A stretch of 20,432 bases of DNA from Sphaeroforma arctica JP610 (lineage: Eukaryota > Opisthokonta > Ichthyosporea > Ichthyophonida), in the NCBI RefSeq assembly GCF_001186125.1, contig NW_014039437.1, positions 1,744 through 22,175 of the forward strand, read 5' to 3'. Below, piece by piece: positions 1-10,583 of this stretch. Positions within the stretch are counted from its first letter, which is position 1; each line of letters opens with the position of its first letter. The notes under the pieces were generated by a model, which was given only the letters and a program-made list of their open reading frames with translations, was not told the DNA's origin and did no database searches. The position numbers and the translations under genes are program-made.

Positions 1-98
1 TTCTCAGCCGTTAAGATACCTCCACCACTCGTAGCTGTAGTTGTAGCTTCGCATGGCTCCCATTGAGTCTAAATAAATATGCTTGCCTTGCTGTTTAG

Positions 99-624
99 GT
101 GGGAATGGTGACCACCGCTCACTACCACGGGGTGGCTTCAGAGGCGCGAACGACTTTAGAGGTGGCCGAGGACACTTCCGTGGTATGATGTGTTTGAGAC
201 CTGCTGTGCTTTCATCTAAGAGTCCTCTTTGAGTCGCCTGTACTTTAGATAGTTCTAAAAGCAGTATGGGACATGATGTTCAGCTAGACCGGTCTGTAGA
301 GAGCTCATATCGATTCCATCAAGGTTGATTCCAAACCCTAAATAAACACACACCCCATATCACTCATTTGCTCATATACCGTCTATTTGTATTGATATCG
401 CTGCATTCCACCACCTTTCCCTACGCGTACGAATGCTTGTCACACTTGTATACACCTCATGCACTTCATTCACTTAGGTCGAGGTAGGGGTGATCGGGGT
501 CGAGCGGATTCCGATATGCGATCGCTGGTTGCTAATGGGCTCGCACGTGTGCAGACCGAGTACATGGCGTCAGTCATCGAGGCTATACGATCTGAAGTGT
601 CGCCCAACATGTATGCTCCACCTG
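99..624 (+). other. RGG/GRG-rich N-terminal tail of Argonaute (exons 99-182 and 478-624)
   Basis: The first visible exon reads as an RGG box (RGGFRGANDFRGGRG), and the next begins GRGRGDRGRA before turning into an ordinary helical stretch. The exons join inside Gly codons (phase 1, G|GT). RGG tails on Argonautes of several protist and animal lineages are known to be arginine-methylated and to bind Tudor proteins or RNA; that role here is inferred. Intron 183-477 holds nothing recognisable. Confidence 0.8.
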
Positions 625-3600
625 GTATGTCCACGAGGACTTATATGCACCTACTTGTCTGCTTACTTGTAATAGGACTGGTAATTGACGTACTATCTGT
701 TATCTGGCGCAGGCTCGATGGTCCGACCTTTGCTGATGGGAGGCGTGCAGTACCGTCTCATTCTCTGCGCACAGATAATGTCGTTTGTGTAAAAAATGTG
801 ATCATCCAGATGTATTCTTTGGCCTCCTGAATACATATGCAGTTGCTTTTCCATGTACTCAAATCCATATGCAAGGACTCATGCACGTAAATATCCCATG
901 TACATCTACATACTCAGTACAACCGCACAATAGTCGGCTCAGGCAAACCCTACTCTACCCATTCACGCGACCACAGCGCCGTCTCAAGGGGCTTGCCGCG
1001 TCGCCGTGCCTATGGCGAAGATTAATCCCGACATCAAGGTTACGAGCAATGTCTTTCCTCTGAAGGTTAAAGATGGGAAGCAAGTGTACCAGAACGCGGT
1101 ACATATGTTCACACGGTATGTGGTTTGCGTCGCGTACGTTTCTACTACCAATCGCCCATCATATAACTTTTATCTGAACTCATTTGTTTACAAAACTGCG
1201 TCGTGTGACCACGGCAGTCGTCATTCTCGGGGGTGAACGCACATGTATTTTAAAAGTCACACCTACGCATGATGCTGTATCTACTCATGCACACGTGCGT
1301 ATAGAATCCGAAAGTGTGTGTTATAAAATGGGAATAACCCATCTGATTATATGAACATTTGTTGGTGTCTATGAAAACGTAACAGCTACAAGGACTCTGA
1401 CGAGGAGCGCGAGAAACGGACTGACTTAACCACTCGCGAAAGCACGGAACTGAACCGGCAGATCCTGGATAAGGTCAAGGCACATGACCCCTATCTGCCT
1501 GCTGGAGTGTACGATGGTCGGACCACATGTAAGTACATGCGCATGAAATTGTCTACAAGTAAATATACGCGTTCCTATCTGAATATTGTTGCTTAAGTAC
1601 ATAGGGCATTCGTCATGTATGCCAATAGTCACATTTCTTTGCACCTGGAGTCGAAATAGTCGCACTTTCTCAGCTCTTCGCTCGTGCAGAGTCAACAGTT
1701 TAATCTGATGCCATTCACACATTTAATGTTGTTCTCCTCGACAGACTGGAGCATCGCAGAGATTGAATATTATGAGATGACAGTCGACCACCCCAACAAG
1801 CGAGCAGGCACCACCAAGGTGCGGGTTGTGATCAAGAGTACAGGCCAAAAAATCAAATTCCCGTATGTTGCGCGTAGGTGTGCTTCACATATGCTGCATG
1901 TGTGTGTGTTGACATATGTTGTACGTGTGTGTTTTCATGTATGTACCACGGTTGTTTGTTCATTTCAGATACAAGTAGTTTGCCTCCCCGTTTGTTTCAT
2001 GCGTGAGTATTCTTCATGCATGCGGTGACATGCACACCACCAGTGCTACTGCGATAGTATGATCACAGAAAATAAATCACAACATATACAGATTGTCATG
2101 CACAGTGTAGGTTTAGCCGAAATTCGAATCTGAAACTAGTATGCATAATGATTCCTACGTACAGCATCTCTACCGATCGACGTTTGCATGCAACAGCACA
2201 CACCTAGAAATTAATTCACACATCTTAACTATGTCAAAGCTGCAAACAGATTCGTGCATATCACCCGTAGATGAATTAAACTCACATTGAAATGCCTACC
2301 TGTGTTACCTTTCTCGTACAGACTTACCATGGATCGTCCCATGCACGCGAGCGTAGGAGAACAGGCTCTCTCGCTTATGGTGCGCGAGCCAATGGCTGAA
2401 CTCGCTCGTGCGGACAAAAACAAATTCATCCATCAAGGTATATATCACGCGAATGCGTAAGTCTTCATCCACAGATTACATAGCTAAAAGTTATCTTGAA
2501 ACTTCGTAACACATGCCACGAGGTGGTATGGCATTGAGAACATAACGCTCACACGTTGACCCACCCACGCGGCTCTTCACAGGAGTCAATCTTCTTATCC
2601 CTGACTGGACCAACCAGCGCCATCTAGGAGGGGGGTACTTTGGATTGCCAGGTGTATCCGCCACCATCCGCATGTGCCAACTGGGCCCCAGTTTGGCCAT
2701 TGATGCTGCCGTGGCTGCGTCCCCTCGGCCAGGACCTGTGTTGGATTATCTGGTGCATGCGTGCAACGTCATGGACGTGCCTGCTCTGGCCCATAGACTG
2801 CATCGCGGGAGTGGCGAGTGGCGCCTGGCCGACAATGCGATCAAGGTGTGGGCGACTGGTGGATGTGCGTAGGCGTATTTATGAGAATGCAGATGTGCGT
2901 AGGTGTAGTTATGGGAATGTAGATGTGTGTAGGTGTAGTATGGGAATGTAGATGTGCGTAGGCGTATTTATGGGAATGCAGATGTGCGTAGGCGTATTCA
3001 TGGGAATGTAGATGTGCGTAGGTGTAGTTAGGGGAATGCAGATGTGCGTAGGTGTAGTTATGTGAGTCTGTGTGTGTGTGGTATCTAAATGAGACTTGCG
3101 CACAAGGACCGTCAAGGTGGAAGTGCGTATGTGGGTCACATAGGGTGAAGGCGCCTGCTACCCCATTAAGTCATGGGCCTATGCACACCGTCCGAGTGCA
3201 AATCCTATTGAGATTAGACATTATAAAACTATTCGATGCCGTCAGTATTTTTATATATAAACAATTATTTACTGGATACAGGTCACTCACTTGCTTTAGG
3301 GTGTACAGAGCCACTCAAAGTAGGAATATGTAAACGCACATCCGCATATATATAATTAATTCAACTAAGGACTTGTATAACCATAGCTACGTACAAATGT
3401 ACAGCCACCATCAAACATTACCATCAAGCAGGTAGCAACTAATTGTGAGCAACTTTTCGGACGGCCACTTGGTTTTCTACACTTAGGGACTGACCTTCAA
3501 GACTTCCCATCTGGGCTACTCCCGCTCTTACAAAGCGAAAGGGCTGGGGAAGACCTCGGAAGAGCATACGTTTGACTGGGAGAAGCCAAACGGCGAAGTT

Positions 3601-6600
3601 GTCCAGGTCAGCATCGCCGAGTACTTCTTCGAGGTCAGTAACACGTACGTAATAGTGATTCTATGCATATGCACAGACAATACGTTGGTTTGTTAAGGTA
3701 ATTATTCTCTTGTGGTATATGCCTCGCTCTCTATGAAATGGTATATGCCGTCTAGACCATAGTTTTATTTTAGGAGAATCGCCCCTCCCCCGCCCCCACT
3801 TGCCTTTGGTAGGAATATCGCATGCTCGGCTGTCTATTGTATCCACAGCAATCGTTCTCAGCTGCACATCAATACACATGCCAACATGCCGATTCTTGCT
3901 GCCGGTCTTTTGAAGCATATTCCACTCCTGATATTTGAAGTATTTGAATTATATTCCACTCCTACTCGCATAGCATCACAAGATTCGTCTCAAGTACCCG
4001 CAACTGCCAGCCATCACCTCTGGCACCAGCAAGCACCCGATCTTGACCCCTATTGAGGTGACCAGGATCCCCGAAGGACAGGTGTGTGGCTAAGTTACAT
4101 CTTCACTGCAATAGTACAATCACTACCCAGGCCCCAAGCCCTAATACATCTATCCCGCTGTCTACTAAAAGTTCGCCCTGTCAAGCGCGTCATCGTCTCG
4201 TCTTTGGTATCAGATTGCGTCTATGCTGGGTTGCTCCTCCCCTCCGTAATTACACTTCTATGATACGCATAACCTCCTCTTCATTGATATCTTCTTACAT
4301 ACATAACGTGCAGATTCGCAGAAAATTGGATAGTAACCAAACCGCAGCAATCTTACCGATGGCGGCTGTCTCCGCGGCCGATAGATTTGATCGAATCAAT
4401 ACGTCGTCACGCCCATTACTGAAGCAGATACACCAGAGCGTACGTGTGTGAGTAGTGATGAGTGTTGGACGAAATACAAGGATGGTTTTTCTGTGTATGT
4501 TGGTCTTATCCGATGAGACGATGTGCATCTATGTTACCAATACGAACGCAAGTGTCGGCGTTTATTTCGACTTTGACTGAGAAAAGGTACACTGCAGCGT
4601 CGCTCGTTTACACGTAGTGTATCATGGTACTCAGCTGAAATAGATGCACTGTTCACTCAGTTGAAAAACATGCACTGTTCACTCAGTTGAAATACATGCA
4701 CTGTTCACTCAGTTGAAATACATGCACTGTCCACTCAGTTGAATTACATGCACTGTTCACTCAGTCGAAAATACATGCACTGTTCACTCAGGTGAAATAC
4801 ATGCACTGTTCCTCGTCCAACCACTAACACACCACATCATCCCATAACCCACCGCACGTGAGAAGCCAATACGTTTGTGTCCAATTCACCTGCGCACACA
4901 TTTGTTACTTCATGCACAACGTATGCAGAACCAGCTCTGCCGCGAGCTGGAGATCAACGTTGATGAGAATCCCTGCGATCCCATTGGTGCAGGGGTTCTG
5001 CCACCTCCGGCCTTGAAGTTCTACAACATCATGGCTGCGCCAGGTAAGGTACAGAATACGGAGGGTTGTCTATGAAATAAAGTCAAATAAGTTAACCGTG
5101 GGCGGGATATACAGGCACTTCTTCTTAATGAGCTGCGAAGGTTAATATTCCTCTGATGAGGACAATATGCTGTGAGGCTGCATTGGTGTCATGCGTTGCG
5201 TATGTGATCGAGCGTTTGAAGTGAAGCCCACATCAGTGTTTGGTCTATGTTTTAGTGAATGAATGTAGCAAAACGTTGTGCCATATACGCTCAAGGAAAC
5301 GACCATGTAAAGACTTAATTTTCTGCTTATAAGCAGACGTAATATGATATTGTTATATGTAATCTGGTGATGTCTACTGTAGGTGTGCGTGTCTGTGTTT
5401 ACCTAAATGTTGTGGTACTACTATATATACCATAGCAGTTTTGTACAGAATTCAGCAGAGTGCTGTGCGTGCTATCGGTTTGCATGGCACACCAACTATA
5501 CACAACGTTACCAGCTAAAAATCCAACAGCGACATAAACTCAAGTAGCCCGCTCACTCACTCACCTATCACGTAGCGAGAACGTATTCACAATCTGTGCG
5601 CAAATAGAAGGACAGTTTGTGTCTACTTATTACATGACATCAGCGTATACCAGTGTGTATTTGCTGTGCTGTGCTCATAAGTTCTCTAAACACATACGGA
5701 CGGTCATTTAGTGGGATGCCTGTGTGCTACATTCACTCATCAACTGACGATGTGCAGGTTTGGATGGGAAATGGAACCTACGCAACGCCCAGTTCTTGAC
5801 CCCGGCGCAGGTGGACGGCTGGATTATTGTGTCTGTGACTGAAGACTTTGGCGTAAGAGAGTGCGACGAATTGGCTCGAGAGATGCGAACTACGCTGCAG
5901 GGCCATGGCTTAGTTTGTCGAGAGGGTGTGTACAGTGAACCGTATGTCTATGAATGGGCGTGGGTGGAGGGTGTGTATGGTGAGCCGCATGTCTATAAAT
6001 GGGCGTGGGTGGAGGGTGTGTATGGTGAGCCGCATGTCTATGAATGGGCATGGGTGGAGGGTGTGTATGATGAGTCTCATGTCTATGAATGGGCGTGGGT
6101 GGAGGGTGTGGGTGTTGAGCCGCATGTCTATGAATGGGCGTGGGTGGAGAGTGTGGGTGGTGAGCCGCATGTCTATGAATGGGCGTGGGTGGAGGGTGTG
6201 TATGGTGAGCCGCATGTCTATGAATGGGTGTGGGTGGAGGGCGTGTATTTTGAACCACATGTTTATGAATGGGCGTGGGTGGAGGGTGTGTATGGTGAAA
6301 CGCGTGTCTATGAATGAACGTGGGTGTGTGTTCATCTGTAGAGGCACGGGCAGGTTTGGATGTGTCGAGCTGAATATTACAGTATGTGCTTTCGATGGAT
6401 TGTGCACACGGGAACCTCGTCGTGCAATTCAGTCTGGACTATACTGTAGCACTAAAAGAAATTGACACCGATTGTAAGTGACTAATTCTTTCCGTATTAA
6501 CACCAATAGCTGAGCCGAGTGTTGCTGTGGGCTTTCAAGAGAGTCTTGATGACGCTTTGCTACGTGCCTGCCGGCCATTCCAAACATGCCGTCCCGACCT

Positions 6601-9600
6601 CATCTTTGTTGTGGAGGTAAGGAAAATTATTGTGAAACGTTGGTGCATACAGTAGGCGTAGATATGTAAGTAGACATGCGATGTGTGCGAAAGAGTGTGG
6701 TACAACGATATCAATCTTTCAAGTTGGAGCGAGATCGTATACTGTTTGTATCCGCAAGATTGTCCTTTCATGCGGCTGGTTGCGAGCCTGCACGGATAGT
6801 ACAAAACATCGACAGGTGTCTTTCTCTCAACAACATCACTTACACATTATATGTTGACACCGACTACTCTGCTCACAGATATCACCACATCTTGGATAAG
6901 TTAACTCAATACACAACACATCTATTATACGACAGGGGTCGTCTGGTCAGTGGAAGGACGTGAAGAGATTCGGAATGACGAACGACATTGTCACGCAATG
7001 CTGCCTCGTAAAGAATGCCAGAAGGGCAACTGAACCTCGAGGGGGCCAAGTGCGGTCTAATCTCGCCCTGAAAATCAACTCAAAACTGGGTATATGCTAT
7101 TTACCGGAGTTTTGCGATGTTTACTGCCTGTTATTCAAGTGTACAGATAGCATGTGACACACGCTAAAGAGTTATCCTACGCATGTAGTTCGTGCACATG
7201 GGCGATGGTAACAATAGGTGTGTCACAGGTGCAACATCATCGGTTTCTTATTCCATTCTCCTTGTCCATAAATAAATACTAGCCTGTCCACCATGTGTAT
7301 GAATATTTCTTCCTAGACGACAACAGGACCTCTCAGGACATGTTTTTAAGCTGTATCTACTTTCTTATATAGATATGCCTACTACCATAGCATATACAAA
7401 CTCTCTATATGCATAACTAACACCAATTGCTATGCGGCCGTTGGTTTGACCTGTCCCAACAGGGGGCACCAACTGGGTGCCGGGTGTTCGTCAAGGCGAG
7501 AACGTGCTGCGGCCCTTTATCCTCGGCAGCACGACCATGTTGCTGGGCATTGACGTCACCCACCCCACCGGAGAGTCCAGTGGTGCGACCTCTGTGGCAG
7601 CTGTTGTCGGGTCAGTGGACGACAATCAGTCCATCTATGCCAGCCACATCTTCTGCCCCGACAACGACGCCGAAGAGGTGCTGACACGGGTAGGTATCCG
7701 TTGCATACAGCATTGTGTAGTCTGGGTGCTACTGTTGGTATGATGGATGTGGCCATATAGTGCGCTGTCAGTTCAGGCACACGCATACGCATGCTGGTAT
7801 CCGTCCGTTGTAGTGGTGTAGCATAGGACTGTGCGTGCTTGTATTGTTGGGAGACACTTCCGCCTTAGAGTGGCACATCCGTGTCTTTGTTTATGTAGCC
7901 GTTTCAACAGCACCTGAAGCACAGGTTGTTGACGATGCTTGGCACTACTGGTAGTACATTCGTGCGTATTTTTGCCATCGTGCGAGTATACCTCTATTGT
8001 ATGTACCGTCATGCACTGTCTTGCTTTTTTGTTTGGAATGCGTAGGTGTCGTTTCAGTCCTACACCGGCCAATAGATCAGCACGAATGCTCGAGTACACT
8101 GTGTGATTTGTGATGTGCTTGGAGCCTTCTGAATCACCACACACCCTCCTCACCAACTTGCTGATGCGGTGCACTACTGAATCTGCTATTGCGCATATTT
8201 GCATTCGCATCTCATTGAAACTCCAACACATTAGGAAGGACTGAACGAAGCACTCACCAAACTGGTGGACCACTACAAAGAGCGGCACCACGGGCATGCG
8301 CCCGAGCGCTTTATTCTGTTCCGCGACGGCATATCTCAAGGCCAAGTCCAAGAGGTGCTGGAAAATGAAAAGGACGGCATCAAACGAGCTCTAGATGAGC
8401 TCTGCCCAATGGGGCATAAGGTGCGTGTGTTGGGTTACGTGCTGCTATTTATATACTGATTAGGAGTGCTGCAGCACAAGGGTTGTATGTCTCGATGTAG
8501 TTGTTTCCTTTCTGTAGACCCACTCGCTGCATGTGTACGTGGCATGGGGCGTGTGTTGGGTTATGTACTGCTATTTGTATACTGTTGTGGAGTGCTGCAG
8601 CACAAGGGTTGCATGTCCCGATGTATTTGTTTTCATTCTGTGGACCCACTCGCCGCATGTGTACGTGGCATGAGGCCATGTGTACGTGGCATAGGGCCAT
8701 GTGTACGTGGCATGGGGCCATGTGTACGTGGCATGGGGCCATGTGTACGTGGCATGGGGCGTGTGTCAGACTGATTTGCGGTGCATGTGTGATCAGTGTA
8801 CTATCATCTGACAGTGTTGCATACAGTTCAAGTAGGCATGGCTTCGAAACTTTGTGTAACCACACCTGCAGAGCACACTGGATAGGAGCTATTAGGTGGA
8901 TTTAGATGTATCTTATCTCATCCACATGCGCGCACAACATACGCAAAGCTGGTGTACAACCACAAGCACTCATTGTATATAACTATCCGAATACGATCCA
9001 AGGTTTTACTCAAGTACTTCAATGAAATAATTGCAAATCATCTGTCTCTTTTGCGAAGTTTTTGTTTCAGATGATCATACATGGAGAATAGAATAGCCTC
9101 TGCCATGTGCGTTATCTTATCTTATCATATCTTATCTAATCTTATCTTCTGTACTCTTGCTCTGTGCAGTTGGCCATCATATCTTTGCAGAAACGCCATC
9201 GCGTCCGCTTGTTTTTGGACCATAACAACAAGAAGACCAACCCGGTGCCTGGTGTGTGCAAACGACTTCAGAGTTCACGTGATTGTGAGAGAGGTGAAAA
9301 ACCCCACAGGTTTAAGTTTGGAGATTATGTTGGTGTAGACTACTTAAATGGAAATGTATTTATACCGGCTGTCGGGTGAGCTGATTTGTGTATAGTTCAG
9401 TCGCTGATGACAATCAGGTGCGCACTCAGTCTTTGTATACAGAGGTGTGCGGGCTCCGCTTCTCATTATAGTTCGTGTTACCATCTAGGTATTCCTAGTA
9501 TTGCATATCTCTCATATACACCGCTATTGGGTTGGCCCGGTTGTTCTTAGTCGGTTATATTTCTCATACATACCTCTCTTGTGTCCTGCTTGTGTCCCGT

Positions 9601-10583
9601 AGGGCTCCTGGTGGACCAGGACATAACCTTCCCAGGCGTCGATAATTTTTTTATAAACCCCCACGTGCCTCTGCAGGGTACTGCGGTAAGTGTCTGATAT
9701 CCATCACACCGCATGCGCATGACAACTTCAATTGACGCGTTCAGTGTGTGTACACTTCAATTGACGTGTAGAGTGTGTGTGCACTTCAATTGCCATGTTC
9801 AGTGTGTGTGCACTTCAATTGTCGTGTTCAGTGTGTGTGCACTTCAATTGCGTGTTCAGTGTGTGTGCACTTCAATTGACGTGTTCAGTGTGTGTGCACT
9901 TCAATTGACGCGTTCAGTGTGTGTGCACTTCAATTGACGCGCTCAGTGTGTGTGCACTTCAATTGACGTGTTCAGTGTGTGTGGATGCATGATATGAATC
10001 CCGTTCTCGAGGATGTATCTAAAATGTGTGTTTAAGGTGATGGTCTAATATGCGAGTAGATTCCCTATCTTTCATTGTCACGACGTCATTGCAACACTTC
10101 CTTCTAGGCGATCTTGAGTCTTATTGATCGATTGGCACTGCAATATACGCGTACGTTCACCTCGTATCTATATGCACCAGGCGGCTGATACCAATAAGCA
10201 ATTAAACACCACTACTTCAATACACCAAGGGCCGAGCATCCATGTGATCCCCATCATAGTCTCTCTGTAGGCCTACGGCCCCATACCTACATCCATACGC
10301 CACCACTCACCCCTCCAGTCCTCCCCACACCCGCGCCTGTCCTCAGCGCCCCATGCATGCCACATGTCTGTGGGACGAGATCGGAATCACCAGCGAGCTG
10401 CTGCGCCTGGTGACGTACTACGAGTGCTACTCGCTAGGCAGCTCAACTACTAGCATCTCCCAGAGCACCCCAGCACGCCTGGCACACCACGCCGCCTACC
10501 TGGGCCAGCAGTTACGGGCAGCCGGGGCAAACATGCGGGACATCCGCGAGATGAACTCCACCAATCTCATGCACTTTTTATAG
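99..10583 (+). CDS. AGO: Argonaute (eukaryotic AGO clade), multi-exon, 5' end missing
   Basis: Small-RNA-guided slicer of RNA interference. Exons inferred from frame, phase and GT-AG sites: 99-182, 478-624, 713-about 786, about 943-1115, 1386-1528, 1745-1873, 1969-2002, 2322-2437, 2583-2845, 3487-3633, 3983-4081, 4314-4439, 4929-5043, 5758-5925, 6510-6616, 6936-7089, 7463-7689, 8235-8420, 9170-9251, 9603-9685, 10347-10583 (stop TAG 10581-10583). Phases agree at all junctions from 943 on; the end of exon 713 and the start at 943 (or 977) are uncertain. Order: RGG tail, N, L1, PAZ, L2, MID, PIWI, about 960 codons, normal to slightly long for AGO. The initiator ATG is not visible: the frame entering at 99 meets a stop upstream, so the first exon lies before the window. 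Donors are often GTGTGT, GTATGT or GTGCGT. The longest introns (5044-5757, 8421-9169, 9686-10346, 2846-3486) hold repeats or nothing recognisable; 5044-5757 looks empty. The AGO rather than PIWI clade assignment is by resemblance only. Confidence 0.96.
943..2845 (+). other. Argonaute N domain and L1 linker exons
   Basis: Exon about 943-1115 carries INPDIKVTSNVFPLKV, the standard opening of the AGO N domain. Exon 1386-1528 ends PAGVYDGRTT, matching the VYDGRKNLYT region. Exon 1745-1873 continues the N-domain strand (IKSTGQKIKFP). Exon 1969-2002 is a 34-nt microexon (TSSLPPRLFHA) whose phases fix the donor at 1874 rather than at 1863. Exons 2322-2437 and 2583-2845 give the L1 segment (EQALSLMVREPM, then GGGYFGLPGVSATIRM), aligning with the human AGO region around ALDVVMRHLP and VWFGFHQSVRPS. 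Confidence 0.88.
2862..3061 (+). repeat. 30-bp intronic minisatellite, about 6.7 copies
   Basis: Units beginning GATGTGCGTAGG recur at 2862, 2892, 2922, 2951, 2981, 3011 and 3041. One unit is 29 bp. The array starts 16 bp after the donor of exon 2583-2845 and lies wholly inside that intron. Units differ at a few positions (cgtattt or tgtagtt variants), so the array is somewhat aged or gene-converted. Reading on from the exon meets a stop at about 2870. Confidence 0.93.
3487..4439 (+). other. Argonaute PAZ domain and L2 linker exons
   Basis: Exon 3487-3633 starts GLTFKTSHLGYSRSYKAKGL and ends VSIAEYFFE, the PAZ strand and helix that match human CNVTRR...VAQYFK. Exon 3983-4081 continues IRLKYPQLPAI and PIEVTRIPEGQ (human LRYPHLPCL and PLEVCNIVAGQ). 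PAZ anchors the 3' end of the guide RNA; the aromatic pocket positions (SYK, TFDW, EYF) are present. Exon 4314-4439 starts IRRKLDSNQTAAIL, the L2 stretch corresponding to TDNQTSTMIRA. All three exons are phase 0 and multiples of three. Confidence 0.9.
4630..4812 (+). repeat. 26-bp intronic minisatellite, 7 copies
   Basis: Units run CTCAGTTGAAATACATGCAC plus TGTTCA. Seven copies follow head to tail with few differences; the sixth is 27 bp. The array sits in the Argonaute intron 4440-4928. Every unit contains TGTTCACTCAG, which looks like a 3' splice acceptor (pyrimidine-biased, ending CAG). Confidence 0.93.
4929..7089 (+). other. Argonaute MID domain exons (guide 5'-phosphate pocket)
   Basis: Exons 4929-5043, 5758-5925, 6510-6616 and 6936-7089. 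Landmarks in order: VLPPPALKFYN (human VLQPPSILYGG), GKWNLRNAQFL (human GVWDMRNKQF), PDLIFVVE (human LQLVVVIL), GQWKDVKRFGM, then DIVTQCCLVKN and LALKINSKLGG. Of the human 5'-phosphate pocket residues Tyr529, Lys533, Gln545 and Lys570, the Lys, Gln and second Lys are kept. The Tyr is replaced by Trp (codon 6951-6953). The intron after 5925 begins inside a 45-bp minisatellite. Confidence 0.92.
5925..6329 (+). repeat. 45-bp minisatellite starting at a splice donor, 9 copies
   Basis: Units start at 5925, 5970, 6015, 6060, 6105, 6150, 6195, 6240 and 6285, each beginning GGTGTGTATGGTGAGC (variants occur) and ending GTGGAG. The first base of unit 1 is the last base of exon 5758-5925, and its GTGTGT is the intron donor; most units repeat this donor. 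Because 45 is divisible by three, the exon frame stays open as 15-residue repeats (core GEPHVYEWAWVE) to a TGA at 6315. The array is also open in other frames and on the other strand, as any stop-free 45-mer would be. Confidence 0.95.
8423..8674 (+). repeat. 126-bp tandem duplication in an Argonaute intron
   Basis: GCGTGTGTTGGGTTA at 8423 recurs at 8549. The two copies stay alike through GGAGTGCTGCAGCACAAGGG and CCCACTCGC to the following CATGTGTACGTGGCATG. Copy 1 starts two bases after the donor at 8421, so the 5' end of the intron is duplicated. The second copy has GGGGCGTGTG in place of AAGGTGCGTGTG, so it lacks the original GT. It runs into the 21-bp array. Confidence 0.9.
8656..8760 (+). 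repeat. 21-bp intronic minisatellite, 5 copies
   Basis: CATGTGTACGTGGCATGGGGC recurs at 8656, 8677, 8698, 8719 and 8740 with one or two changes. A single related unit also ends copy 1 of the neighbouring 126-bp duplication (126 is six times 21). Confidence 0.93.
9112..9150 (+). repeat. Degenerate CTTAT simple repeat
   Basis: A run of TTATCTTATCTTATCATATC type just upstream of the acceptor of exon 9170-9251. It may serve as the pyrimidine-rich part of the 3' splice site. Confidence 0.75.
9725..9984 (+). repeat. 29-bp intronic minisatellite, 9 copies
   Basis: Units run ACTTCAATTGACGTGTTCAG then TGTGTGTGC, nine times head to tail, one of them 28 bp. The array lies in the intron after exon 9603-9685, about 40 bp downstream of the donor. 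Variation is mostly at the positions after CAATTG. Confidence 0.95.

Larger units (their letters stand above)
7463..10583 (+). other. Argonaute PIWI domain exons (RNase H fold, slicer site)
   Basis: Exons 7463-7689, 8235-8420, 9170-9251, 9603-9685 and 10347-10583. The catalytic DEDH tetrad appears complete: Asp in LLGIDVTHP (codon 7552-7554), the glutamate finger in DAEEVLTR near the end of that exon, Asp in LFRDGISQGQ (codon 8325-8327), and His in ARLAHHAAYL (codon 10485-10487). SLQKRHRVRLF and the C-terminal MHFL are also typical. Slicer activity is therefore expected from sequence. Assigning the glutamate to one of two adjacent Glu residues is by alignment by eye. Confidence 0.94.

Noticed and set aside
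1-98. ATG at 53 as the Argonaute start
   Set aside because: It runs into TAA after seven codons with no donor before it, and the frame entering exon 99 has a stop at 74-76.
5890-6465. Several long frames (122-185 codons) of repetitive peptide on both strands
   Set aside because: All come from a stop-free 45-bp unit repeated in tandem. Only the frame continuous with the Argonaute exon is of interest.
7773-8351. 192-codon open frame on the - strand
   Set aside because: It lies antisense to an Argonaute intron and PIWI exon, resembles no family, and part of it is a shadow of the exon.
2862-9984. CRISPR-like arrays
   Set aside because: Units are contiguous tandem repeats without unique spacers, inside introns of a eukaryotic gene.
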